A DNA stretch of 36,868 nucleotides from an uncultured Erysipelotrichaceae bacterium (GTDB taxonomy: Bacteria; Bacillota_I; Bacilli_A; Erysipelotrichales; Erysipelotrichaceae), in the NCBI GenBank assembly GCA_902778375.1, contig CACYXJ010000016.1, positions 1 through 36,868 on the forward strand. Direction: 5' to 3'. The position numbers and the translations under genes were made by a program. This document shows positions 14,953-22,433 of the stretch, one piece after another. The notes under the pieces are model-generated. The model searched no databases and was not told where the DNA came from. It was given only the letters and a program-made list of their open reading frames with translations. Numbering within the stretch: the first letter of the stretch is position 1; every line of letters starts with the position of its first letter.

Positions 14953-16109
14953 GTCTCGCACTGGAATATGGCTACACGGCATTCCACAAGCATGGTGAAG
15001 AACTGTGCGGCGACAATGTCGCCGTGGCTGACAAGGACGGATATCTGACACTTGTTCTGGCTGACGGCATGGGAAGCGGCGTCCGCGCGAATATCCTGTC
15101 CACCCTTACTTCAACGATGCTGTGCACGATGATCACCAACAATGTTCCGATCGAAGAAACGGTCGATACGATCATCGACACACTGCCTGTCAGTTCCGTG
15201 AACCAGGCCGCGTACTCTACCTTCTCGGTCATTCATGTCAACCGCGAAGGACACGGCTATCTGTTCGAATTCGACAATCCCCGGTTTATCTATTACCGGA
15301 ACGGAAAGCATTATGAACCGCAGCTGAACGAACTGCATATCAGGGGAATGACCATTGTCTGGATGGAACTGGACATGCAGGAAAACGATCTGATCCTTGT
15401 CATGTCGGACGGCAACCTCAATGCCGGCACGGGAATGACTCTGAATTACGGCTGGGCCAGAAACGAGATGATCGATTACATGAACCGTCATCTTGCCGCA
15501 GGCATGTCAGCCCGCTGCGCTGCCAATATCCTCGCTTCGGCAAGCGATAACCTGTACATGCACATGCCGCTCGACGACACATCGGTTGCCGCGCTCAGGA
15601 TCCGGAAGGAAACTCCTGTCAGCGTCATGATCGGTCCTTCCGCCGACCGGGCGGATAACGGCCGGCAGGTTTCCGACTTTCTTTCCAAGGAAGGTCTCAA
15701 AGCCGTCTGCGGCGGTACGACCGCTTCGATCGTGGCAGCCTATCTGAACAAGGAAGTCATTGCCGAACATGAATCCGATGATCCCGAAGTTCCGCCAATC
15801 AGCCGCATTGACGGAATCGACCTGGTAACGGAGGGCGTCCTGACACTGCAGAAACTGCTGGAGCTTTCCCGGGAGTATCTGCGTACTGACAGTTCGATAC
15901 CCAAACAGTTCACCGGCAACAACGGCGCGTCCAAACTGGCAGACATGCTGTTTGAAAAAGGAACAACGATCCGCTTCTATGTCGGTCAGGCAGTCAACGA
16001 AGCCTATCAGAAACTGCAGATGGACAGCATGCTGAAATTCAAACTGGTCGACCGGCTGATGGAAGACCTGAAGAAAATGGGAAAGGAAGTATCCATCCGC
16101 TACTACTGA
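14949..16109 (+). CDS. PP2C/SpoIIE-family Ser/Thr phosphatase
   Basis: A 386-residue protein whose first 220 residues are a PP2C/SpoIIE-like phosphatase. Metal-site residues are in CGDN (D22), ADGMGSG (D39), MSDGN (D154) and LDDTS (D209/D210). The remaining 165 residues form a separate region with no family I can name. The start codon overlaps the hydrogenase stop as ATGA, implying translational coupling. In known group C hydrogenase loci a PP2C phosphatase and often a Ser/Thr kinase accompany the hydrogenase, so the phosphatase is probably the output module, perhaps controlling a fermentative hydrogenase. No kinase, HydEFG maturase or catalytic hydrogenase gene is in this window. Confidence 0.85.
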   Translation: MSLALEYGYTAFHKHGEELCGDNVAVADKDGYLTLVLADGMGSGVRANILSTLTSTMLCTMITNNVPIEETVDTIIDTLPVSSVNQAAYSTFSVIHVNREGHGYLFEFDNPRFIYYRNGKHYEPQLNELHIRGMTIVWMELDMQENDLILVMSDGNLNAGTGMTLNYGWARNEMIDYMNRHLAAGMSARCAANILASASDNLYMHMPLDDTSVAALRIRKETPVSVMIGPSADRADNGRQVSDFLSKEGLKAVCGGTTASIVAAYLNKEVIAEHESDDPEVPPISRIDGIDLVTEGVLTLQKLLELSREYLRTDSSIPKQFTGNNGASKLADMLFEKGTTIRFYVGQAVNEAYQKLQMDSMLKFKLVDRLMEDLKKMGKEVSIRYY

Positions 16110-16130
16110 TTCGCAAAGAAACATGAAAAA

Positions 16131-16176
16131 CCGGATCAATCTGAACGTGAAATGTCAGATCTGATCCGGGTTTTTT
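16131..16176. terminator. Strong bidirectional terminator
   Basis: A long stem pairs CCGGATCA (16131-16138) with TGATCCGG (16162-16169) and ATCTGA with TCAGAT inside it, with one bulged C. T6 follows on the right and A-rich sequence precedes on the left, so it can stop the hydrogenase operon and the convergent GH32-like gene. Confidence 0.85.
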
Positions 16177-16195
16177 CATACTGTTTGACTGATTT

Positions 16196-17704
16196 TTACT
16201 GTTTCGGAAGTTTCATCGTGATGTTCGTAAACTCGGCGCTTCCGGATTCAGCAAACAGACCGATATGGGCACCGTCGATGGAATGACGGATACGGGAACT
16301 GAATGCTTTTGTATCATCGATATACAGGATGACAATTTCATTCTCGCACACCAGTGTCACATGATGGTCCTGCGTCTTTGTGAAGTCAAACTTCGTGTAG
16401 ACGACCGGGTCAAATAATTCGAGGTCTTTCATCTCGTAGCCTTCATAATGCAGAAGTCCCTGCTGGGCGTCCAGACAGAGCACGGTGTAGGTTTCATCCG
16501 CTTCGCTGCCGCCGAACGCAAATCCGACACGGCTGTTTTCATCGATTTTCACATCGCATTCCAGCAGGACAGTGGCCGGTCTGGTGCCCATGTCTGCCAG
16601 AGCAAATTCCTTGTCTGTGGCAGTAACGGTAACAGTGTTGTCCTTGATTTTGACCTTTCCCTGCTTTTTGACTGCCCTGAATTCTGTTTCCTCTGTGAAA
16701 TACTCTTTGAATGTTTCCGGTGCCTTTACTCCCAGCGTGCCGTCTTCTTTCTGAACCAGCTGATGATTCAGAACATTGCCTGCCCACTGATAGATTCCCG
16801 AATCTTCCGTCAGACCGGCCCTGCCGAGCCAGCCGCAGAGATAAACCGCATCATTGAGTTTTGCTGTTTTGGCAGCGTAGAAGATGAAGCCGGTGCCATC
16901 CAGGACATTGTCATCCGGCGCTTTAAACGGTCCGTTCATCGAATCGGATACGGCGTAGTAGGTAACACAGTCCCAGCTGTATGTCAGATAATACTTGTCA
17001 CCGATCTTGAAAAGGTCTGGACATTCCAGCATATACTGGCTCAGCGGCGCGTAGATCGGTCCCTGGAATTCCCAGTTTTTCAGATCAGTGGAAGTGTATT
17101 TCGCCACGACGCCTCCCTGCGTTCTTTCCCGGGCAGCAATCAGCATCCAGTAGCACTGTTCCTCCTCGACCCAGAAGACTTCCGGATCGCGGAAATCATC
17201 CTTCGAATAGTCTTCTTCAGCGAAGAAAGTATCCTCCGGTATTTTCGTCCAGTTTTCACGGTCGGTGCTTGTGGCATGCATGACACATTCCCTGCCCTGC
17301 CCGCCGTTGCCGGCATCGTTATGACCGGTATAGAAAAGATGATACAGACCTTCCTGATCTCTCATGACGGAACCGGTTCCGATTGCCGGATCGGGATCCG
17401 ACATTAGTCCGAAATTCAGAACCATTCCGTGATCCTGATATTCATAGAGATTCTTTGTCGAATATTTCCAGATCGGATGATAGCCCGCTCCGTTATGATC
17501 CGTATCATACAGATAGTACAGTTCCAGTTCGCCATCGTCTGTAACATAAGGCATGGTGTCACCGACATAGGCATCTGCCGGCGCCGGGTACAGATTGTAC
17601 GGAACAGCCTCATACGGCTCGTCCGGCAGCGATGCATTCGAACCGCATGACACCAGCGTCATGGCGGCGGCTGCAGCGGTCAATACTGAAATTGTTTTGC
17701 GCAT
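16196..17704 (-). CDS. GH32-like beta-fructosidase lipoprotein
   Basis: A 502-residue surface lipoprotein: signal peptide MRKTISVLTAAAAAMTLVSC with lipobox cysteine C20. The catalytic part is a five-bladed propeller of the GH32 type, with the RDP motif in FRDPEVF (172-174) and the EC motif in ECPDLF (E227). The usual WMNDPNG nucleophile motif is replaced by VGDTMPY (D49), as in divergent family members. Residues about 355-502 resemble the C-terminal beta-sandwich. It probably hydrolyses sucrose, fructans or a related fructoside outside the cell. The start at 17704 is chosen because AAGGAG lies 9 bp upstream; a start 7 codons earlier lacks one. The palindrome of the GH13_18 operon recurs upstream. 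Confidence 0.8.
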   Translation of the reverse strand: MRKTISVLTAAAAAMTLVSCGSNASLPDEPYEAVPYNLYPAPADAYVGDTMPYVTDDGELELYYLYDTDHNGAGYHPIWKYSTKNLYEYQDHGMVLNFGLMSDPDPAIGTGSVMRDQEGLYHLFYTGHNDAGNGGQGRECVMHATSTDRENWTKIPEDTFFAEEDYSKDDFRDPEVFWVEEEQCYWMLIAARERTQGGVVAKYTSTDLKNWEFQGPIYAPLSQYMLECPDLFKIGDKYYLTYSWDCVTYYAVSDSMNGPFKAPDDNVLDGTGFIFYAAKTAKLNDAVYLCGWLGRAGLTEDSGIYQWAGNVLNHQLVQKEDGTLGVKAPETFKEYFTEETEFRAVKKQGKVKIKDNTVTVTATDKEFALADMGTRPATVLLECDVKIDENSRVGFAFGGSEADETYTVLCLDAQQGLLHYEGYEMKDLELFDPVVYTKFDFTKTQDHHVTLVCENEIVILYIDDTKAFSSRIRHSIDGAHIGLFAESGSAEFTNITMKLPKQ

Positions 17705-18026
17705 AGGGAACAACTCCTTATTCATTCACAGGTTTTCAAGGGAGCATTATCATCCAGAGACAATGCCTGAGGGATCATCATATGTATTATTGATACTTGT
17801 TCCGGAATACAATCAGCCGGATAATTGTGCATTTGCACAGTCTATCTGTTTACAATTATACATTTGAATGCCGGCTGAATCTACTTTCCATTGACTTGTC
17901 AGCAAATAAAAAGGAAGCTGCTCATTCAGATCTTCTTTCTGAAATCATCCTGCTGATCCGATACGTACCGGTAAAATGAGGTACAATATGAACATGGAAA
18001 AACAGCTGTCCGCAGGAGGTACGCCT
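17705..18026. other. Divergent intergenic region with operator, no gene
   Basis: This 322-bp gap separates the GH32-like gene (minus) from the TraX-like gene (plus). It holds one perfect 14-bp palindrome, AT-rich promoter-like sequence on both sides and a TACAAT box just before the TraX ribosome binding site. No credible open frame, tRNA or riboswitch fold was seen. Confidence 0.6.
17826..17839. promoter_or_regulatory. 14-bp palindromic operator TGTGCATTTGCACA, copy 3
   Basis: Identical over all 14 bases to the site at 5766-5779. It lies about 122 bp before the GH32-like start codon. A half-similar ACATTTGAATG follows 20 bp further along. Confidence 0.55.
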
Positions 18027-18782
18027 ATGACAGAAACACAGGCTTCATCCATCAAGCAGCGATTTGGTCTCAACAGCAACATGCTGAAAGTGATTGCCAT
18101 TATCGCCATGACCATTGACCATCTGGCATGGATGGGTATCGAAACATACGCGCAGGCGGAGACACCGGTACAGATTCTCCTGCACATTATCGGCCGCCTG
18201 ACCGCACCGATCATGCTGTATTTTGTTGCTGAGGGATATCACTATACTCACGATTTCAACAAATACCTGAGACGGATGGCAATGCTGGCGGCAGTCAGTC
18301 ATTTTGCCTTCTGTTATTTCAACATGTCCGGTTTCAATCCTCTCAACAATCTGCTTTTCAATGCCACCAGTATCATATGGCCTATGATGTGGGGTCTGAT
18401 CCTGCTGAAAGTCTGGGATACGGAACGGTTTGCCGTCTGGCTCAAGGTGCTGATCACACTGGCTGCCTGCGCATTGACATTTTCTTCTGACTGGAGCTGT
18501 GCTGCTCCTCTGGCAATTCTGATGATGGGAAGAAACCACGGGAATTTCCACAAACAGATGCTGTGGCTCATGGCAATGGCCTCAATGTACGCCGTGGCAT
18601 TCTTTATCTTTCACAGTCCGGTTTACGGTATGGTCCATATTGCCTGCTGGTTCGCCGTGCCACTGCTTTCCCTGTACAACGGCGAGCGCGGAAAACTCCG
18701 CTGGCTGGGACAGTTCTTCTACTGGTACTATCCGGTGCATATGGCTCTGATCGGACTGCTTGCCAGAATGCTGCCTCTCTGA
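18027..18782 (+). CDS. TraX-family integral membrane protein
   Basis: A 251-residue membrane protein with about seven hydrophobic segments. The N-terminal block NMLKVIAIIAMTIDHLAW and the FYWYYPVHMALIGLL block near the end mark the TraX family. TraX acetylates F-pilin in Enterobacteria, but chromosomal homologues in Bacillota are acyltransferase-like proteins of unknown substrate, so pilin modification is not implied. The start at 18027 has AGGAGG 6 bp upstream; an in-frame ATG at 17976 has no such site. No conjugation genes are near. Confidence 0.82.
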   Translation: MTETQASSIKQRFGLNSNMLKVIAIIAMTIDHLAWMGIETYAQAETPVQILLHIIGRLTAPIMLYFVAEGYHYTHDFNKYLRRMAMLAAVSHFAFCYFNMSGFNPLNNLLFNATSIIWPMMWGLILLKVWDTERFAVWLKVLITLAACALTFSSDWSCAAPLAILMMGRNHGNFHKQMLWLMAMASMYAVAFFIFHSPVYGMVHIACWFAVPLLSLYNGERGKLRWLGQFFYWYYPVHMALIGLLARMLPL

Positions 18783-18845
18783 CGCAATAAAAAAGAGAGA
18801 CCTGAATATGTTTCCTGTTAAATCTCTGCGGAAAGGATGTGCAGT

Positions 18846-19424
18846 ATGGATTATTACTTTCTGATGTTCGATCAGTTTGAAACTCTGGACCTTTTCGGTC
18901 CGGTGGAAATTTTCGCCAGAACACCCGGCGCATCATTGCATTATGTATCCATGAACGGCGGTATGGTCACCAGTGCTCAGGGGACCACAATCGTTACGTC
19001 GAAAGCAGAAGCACTGCCTCCCGGAAGTGTGCTGCTGGTGCCCGGCGGTCAGGGAACCCGGCGTCTCGTCACTGACCGGTTATTCCTTGCCAGGCTCAGG
19101 GAACTGTGCGGTTCGGCGGAATATATCCTGTCTGTCTGCACCGGTTCTGCGCTTCTTGCGGCTGCCGGTATTCTGCAAGGCAGAAAAGCGACTTCAAACA
19201 AGATCGCATTTGACTGGGTCACGGCAGCAGGTGATGCCGAATGGATTAAAAAAGCGCGCTGGGTGCGCGACGGTAATATCTATACTTCTTCGGGCGTTTC
19301 AGCCGGGATCGATATGGCTCTTGGCTTTGTCGCCGACCATTACAGCATGGAAGCCGCAGAAGCGAATGCCCGCAAAACGGAATACCTATGGAACAGAAAT
19401 GCCGGCGATGACCCTTTCGCCTGA
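18846..19424 (+). CDS. DJ-1/PfpI-family protein
   Basis: A 192-residue class I glutamine-amidotransferase-like protein of the DJ-1/PfpI superfamily. The conserved nucleophile-elbow cysteine is C98 in SVCTGSALL, preceded by a LVPGGQGTRRL segment and followed by KATSNKIAFDW and SSGVSAGIDMALGFV. The pattern is close to the isonitrile-hydratase/AraC-N-terminal branch, but there is no DNA-binding domain. A role in handling reactive carbonyls or another small molecule is possible and cannot be told apart here. The start at 18846 is supported by GGAAAGG 8 bp upstream. It ends 14 bp from the convergent TauE fusion gene with no clear terminator between. Confidence 0.85.
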   Translation: MDYYFLMFDQFETLDLFGPVEIFARTPGASLHYVSMNGGMVTSAQGTTIVTSKAEALPPGSVLLVPGGQGTRRLVTDRLFLARLRELCGSAEYILSVCTGSALLAAAGILQGRKATSNKIAFDWVTAAGDAEWIKKARWVRDGNIYTSSGVSAGIDMALGFVADHYSMEAAEANARKTEYLWNRNAGDDPFA

Positions 19425-19438
19425 TGATACAATTCTTC

Positions 19439-20950
19439 TCAGACGCGGGCGAGAAGCAGCAGCACTGCGGCCATGACTGCCGGTACGGTAACCGTGTCAT
19501 ATTCGCTTCCGGAGAACAGTTCTGTTGCTGTCCCGAGGAAAGCCGTCAGAGCGGCTGAAAGCAGTGCATGCGGAAGCGATAGCTTCTGCACATACAAAAG
19601 AACAAACGTCCCGACCAGTAAAGATACGGCAAACATCGCACCGCTTCCTTCCCAGGACTTCTTTCCGTCCGTGAAAGGAAGTTTTATTTTGTGCTTTCCA
19701 TACGGTATGCCTGTCAAAGCGGCAGCGGCATCCCCTGTTCCCCACATGAGAATGGCAGCAGCGAGAATGCCCGGCTGGTTGAAGATGCCCCAGCATACAG
19801 CCGTCAGTGCCGCAAACATGATGAACAGAAACAGAAAGCTTTTTTTGATTTCGCCGGAACTCTTCTCCACGAAGAAATCCGAAAACCAGGTTCCCTGTTC
19901 GAGCAGGACCAGAACCGGATATAATATCGCGGCGATGATCAGCGAAGCCAGCGCCGGCTCTTCCCAACGGTCCGCCGCCAGGATCATTGCTGTCACACAG
20001 GTAAAAGCCACAACATGGAGCAGCTTGCGGAAGATGAAGGAAGGCACCTTCGTGAACATACGGACCGGTACCAGCACCATAAGACAGGGAGCGATATACA
20101 TGGCAAGCACGGCAATACAGCGCAGTGCCCCTGCGAGTATTTCACAGCGCGAAATGATATCCCAGTAATTCAGCAGGATCATGGCAGCGCCCAGAACAGT
20201 CAGAACAATACCTGTAACATAACCTACGGTCCGGTTATTGACGCGGTTGGCAAAGCGGGCGGATACGAGACTTGCAGCGGTGGCGAATACGATGCATATC
20301 AGCATGACATCCCATTTTTCCAGAATGATGGCAGGATGGATCAGGATATGACTGACAGAAGCAATCAGAGCGGTAAATGTCATGATGAATGTGCTCGTGC
20401 CGACGGCCGTTTTCAGTTCCATGCCGAGAAAGAGCGTGAACACGATCAGCATCATCATTCCGCCGCCGGTGCCGACAAAGCCGGTGCCGAAACCGATGGT
20501 GACACCGAAAAAGACCGATATGGCAATCCCCTTCCAGTCCAGCTTCTCCCCCTTTGCTGCCTGTGTCTTGCGGGAAGTGTCCGGACTGACGAGAAAACGG
20601 ATACCGATAAAGAATGTCAGAAACAGAGTGAAACCGCCCAGAACGACATTGCCGACCAGAAAAGCCGCATAGCTGCCGACAGTGCACATGACCAGTATGC
20701 AGACCAGCATGATCCAGCCGCGTCTGAGATCGATGTTCTTATGTTTCGCATAGGTATATGCGGTGACAGCGGAACCAAGAATATCCGATGCCAGGGCAAT
20801 CGCGGTAGCCTGGTAGGCACCGGTCTCGCCATGGAAAGACGGACAGAGCACTATCAGGATCGGAACCATGACGGTCGCAGCCGAAAGACCTGCCAGTCCG
20901 GTTCCTATTCCCGCGCCGATTGCCGCTATGATATACCATATGTATTCCAT
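19439..20950 (-). CDS. TauE/SafE transporter fused to phytol/dolichol-kinase-like domain
   Basis: One uninterrupted 503-residue membrane protein with two families joined. Residues 1-260 are TauE/SafE (sulfite or organosulfonate exporter type), with the duplicated glycine-rich motif at 12-32 (GAGIGTGLAGLSAA) and 151-174 (GFGTGFVGTGGGMM). Residues about 275-503 resemble phytol kinase/dolichol kinase CTP-dependent enzymes, with FRKLLHVV (307-314), WGTGDAAAALTG (403-414), KSWEGS (431-436) and TATELFSGSEYDTVTVP (474-490). The kinase part would phosphorylate a polyprenol or similar lipid alcohol. What the permease adds is unknown. AGAGGA lies 5 bp before the ATG. Roughly 14 membrane segments are expected. 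Confidence 0.83.
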   Translation of the reverse strand: MEYIWYIIAAIGAGIGTGLAGLSAATVMVPILIVLCPSFHGETGAYQATAIALASDILGSAVTAYTYAKHKNIDLRRGWIMLVCILVMCTVGSYAAFLVGNVVLGGFTLFLTFFIGIRFLVSPDTSRKTQAAKGEKLDWKGIAISVFFGVTIGFGTGFVGTGGGMMMLIVFTLFLGMELKTAVGTSTFIMTFTALIASVSHILIHPAIILEKWDVMLICIVFATAASLVSARFANRVNNRTVGYVTGIVLTVLGAAMILLNYWDIISRCEILAGALRCIAVLAMYIAPCLMVLVPVRMFTKVPSFIFRKLLHVVAFTCVTAMILAADRWEEPALASLIIAAILYPVLVLLEQGTWFSDFFVEKSSGEIKKSFLFLFIMFAALTAVCWGIFNQPGILAAAILMWGTGDAAAALTGIPYGKHKIKLPFTDGKKSWEGSGAMFAVSLLVGTFVLLYVQKLSLPHALLSAALTAFLGTATELFSGSEYDTVTVPAVMAAVLLLLARV

Positions 20951-21093
20951 CGCATTCCTCTTCTGTTATTAACGTAATTGCAAATGAAGAATAATTCAAC
21001 TGATTTTAGTTGTGTGCTTCCCGGTTTGATCTGCCGCTCCGGACGCATCATATTCATCAGACCGGAGTGGTTCTTTCCAGTGAGGACCGAAAC

Positions 21094-21116
21094 AAAAAAA
21101 AGCAGCCGCGGCTGCC
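21094..21116 (-). terminator. Intrinsic terminator on the minus strand
   Basis: The 14-bp palindrome GCAGCCGCGGCTGC (21102-21115) is followed on the minus strand by T8 (A8 at 21094-21101). It lies directly after the membrane-protein gene at 21132. Confidence 0.8.
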
Positions 21117-21131
21117 TGAAGAATTCTGTAT

Positions 21132-21686
21132 TTAACCGGCGAAGAGAGCGACTGCACTGCTGATCGCACCCATGGCGGCGAGAAGAACAATAATCCAGAT
21201 TACTGTGGCTGTTTTAGTCTGATGGCGGATGCGAAGGAACGGATACGGTCCGTCCACCTTTTCGATATAGTTCATATACAGCATGATAACACCATACAGC
21301 AGTGTCGCAGCCGGCGGAAGAAACACGGATCCTTTTGCGTGTGTTTCCAGAAACACATAGGAAAGTGTGTTCAGAAACGGACATACCAGATGCAGGAAGA
21401 AACCGGTTCTTGACCACAGAAGAAGATAGCTGTCATGAAGCAGAGGCTGCAGGACAAACACTGTCACAAGGCATGTCATGATCAGCAGACAGACGGAAAG
21501 ATAGCGGAAAACAGCGATCCATTCCGCCGGACCGAAACATAACAGCAGCACGGCTGAAATCAGTGCAGCAACATTGGAGAGCTGGGTATAGTAGATCATT
21601 GATTTCAGCAGATGCTTTTTATCTACTCCGGTAATACCCCAGATTTCGCAAACGATGATCAGCAAAAGCACAATTGTCAAAAACAT
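21132..21686 (-). CDS. Six-helix integral membrane protein (Pr6Pr/FAR-17a-like)
   Basis: A 184-residue membrane protein with about six hydrophobic helices. The pattern YYTQLSNVAALISAV after the first helix, a conserved HLVCPFLN in the middle, and a PYPFLRIR loop before the last helix match the Pr6Pr/FAR-17a-like group of uncharacterised bacterial proteins. The start at 21686 is chosen because GGGAGG lies 7 bp upstream; a longer frame would begin with non-hydrophobic sequence without a ribosome binding site. It has its own terminator. The function is unknown. Confidence 0.75.
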   Translation of the reverse strand: MFLTIVLLLIIVCEIWGITGVDKKHLLKSMIYYTQLSNVAALISAVLLLCFGPAEWIAVFRYLSVCLLIMTCLVTVFVLQPLLHDSYLLLWSRTGFFLHLVCPFLNTLSYVFLETHAKGSVFLPPAATLLYGVIMLYMNYIEKVDGPYPFLRIRHQTKTATVIWIIVLLAAMGAISSAVALFAG

Positions 21687-21830
21687 TCGGCAACCTCCCG
21701 CACTGTCTTCTTCCTCATGGTAGCACAAGACCGGATTGAAATGATATTGAAGAAAGAAACACTCCGAAGACTCCGATCTTTTTCAAACGGAATATCATCT
21801 GCTCTGTTCAGCGGCAGCATGCCGGTACGG

Positions 21831-21836
21831 TATAAT
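21831..21836 (+). promoter_or_regulatory. -10 box (TATAAT) of the VOC gene
   Basis: A consensus TATAAT lies 17 bp before the ATG at 21854, with a weak TTCAGC 18 bp further upstream as a possible -35 box. Confidence 0.5.
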
Positions 21837-21853
21837 GATTGCGAGGTATAACC

Positions 21854-22285
21854 ATGAACAAGATAACCTGTATCTGTCTCGGTGTCAGAGACATGAAACG
21901 ATCGATCATCTTCTACCGTGACCGGCTGGGTTTTCAGACCGACTGCAGGGAGAGTAATCCCCGCGTATGTTTTTTCAATACACCCGGAACCAAATTCGAA
22001 CTGTATCCCCTGGACCTGCTGGCGGAGGATATCGACCCTGTTTCCCCGCCCGTGTCTGGAAACGGTTTCGGCGGCATCACACTGGCATATAATGTCGATG
22101 CCAGAGAGAAAGTCGATGAAGTGATCGGACTGGTGCGCAGTGCCGGCGGAACGATTGTCAAGGAGCCGCAGGATGTATTCTGGGGCGGCTATCACGCGTA
22201 TTTCGCCGATCCGGACGGATATTACTGGGAAGTGGCCTGGGGTCCTGATTTCCGATATGATGAAAACGGTCTTCTGATTCTGTAA
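21854..22285 (+). CDS. VOC-superfamily (glyoxalase/bleomycin-resistance type) protein
   Basis: A 143-residue protein of the vicinal-oxygen-chelate fold, with paired beta-alpha-beta-beta-beta units: CLGVRDMKRSIIFYRDRLGF at the start and the closing YHAYFADPDGYYWEVAWG motif whose Glu is a typical metal ligand. Members include glyoxalase I, dioxygenases and antibiotic-sequestering proteins; many in Bacillota are of unknown substrate. The ATG at 21854 is chosen on a GAGG site 7 bp upstream. It lies just before the attenuator-controlled MFS exporter, so a drug or toxin link is possible but not shown. Confidence 0.85.
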   Translation: MNKITCICLGVRDMKRSIIFYRDRLGFQTDCRESNPRVCFFNTPGTKFELYPLDLLAEDIDPVSPPVSGNGFGGITLAYNVDAREKVDEVIGLVRSAGGTIVKEPQDVFWGGYHAYFADPDGYYWEVAWGPDFRYDENGLLIL

Positions 22286-22322
22286 TAAAGACATCAGAAT
22301 AATATAAGCATTGGAGGAACAG

Positions 22323-22361
22323 ATGAGAAAATGCAGTGTTTGCGCTCCATACAGAGCCTGA
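22323..22361 (+). CDS. Leader peptide (12 aa) of the MFS attenuator
   Basis: A 13-codon frame encoding MRKCSVCAPYRA and a TGA stop. GGAGG lies 5 bp before its ATG, a better site than most full genes here have. Codons 8-11 form the 5' arm of the first downstream helix, and the stop codon lies in the segment used by the competing helix. That arrangement is the hallmark of ribosome-mediated attenuation peptides in front of resistance genes. The peptide does not match the erm or mef leaders I remember. Whether it stalls ribosomes, and with what drug, is unknown. Confidence 0.7.
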   Translation: MRKCSVCAPYRA

Positions 22362-22400
22362 GGAATCTGTATGGAGGAATGAATATTTCCTCAGGCTTTG
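22345..22400 (+). promoter_or_regulatory. Attenuator: two mutually exclusive helices upstream of MFS exporter
   Basis: Segment 1 (22345-22355, CTCCATACAGA) pairs perfectly with segment 3 (22366-22376, TCTGTATGGAG). Segment 2 (22355-22365, AGCCTGAGGAA) pairs perfectly with segment 4 (22387-22397, TTCCTCAGGCT) and can extend to 14 bp. The order 1-2-3-4 with pairings 1:3 and 2:4 means the helices interleave; full-length helices cannot both form. Helix 2:4 ends in TTTGTTC and may be a weak terminator. Segment 1 lies in the leader peptide codons, so ribosome position would choose the fold. Confidence 0.75.
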
Positions 22401-22433
22401 TTCAGTATCTGAAAACGATAAGGAGCAAAGACA

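Noticed and set aside
18027..18782. TraX-like gene as a sign of a conjugative element
   Set aside because: No relaxase, type IV secretion, integrase or attachment site is near, and chromosomal TraX-family proteins are common in Bacillota.
20015..20977. Plus-strand open frame of 320 codons opposite the TauE/kinase fusion
   Set aside because: Its composition is dominated by Asp, His and Gln in the way expected for the complement of a hydrophobic membrane protein; the minus-strand frame has two recognised domains.
22408..22423. Near match to a CcpA cre site (TGAAAACGATAAGG)
   Set aside because: The two last consensus positions fail and the site covers the ribosome binding site of the MFS gene, so chance similarity is more likely.
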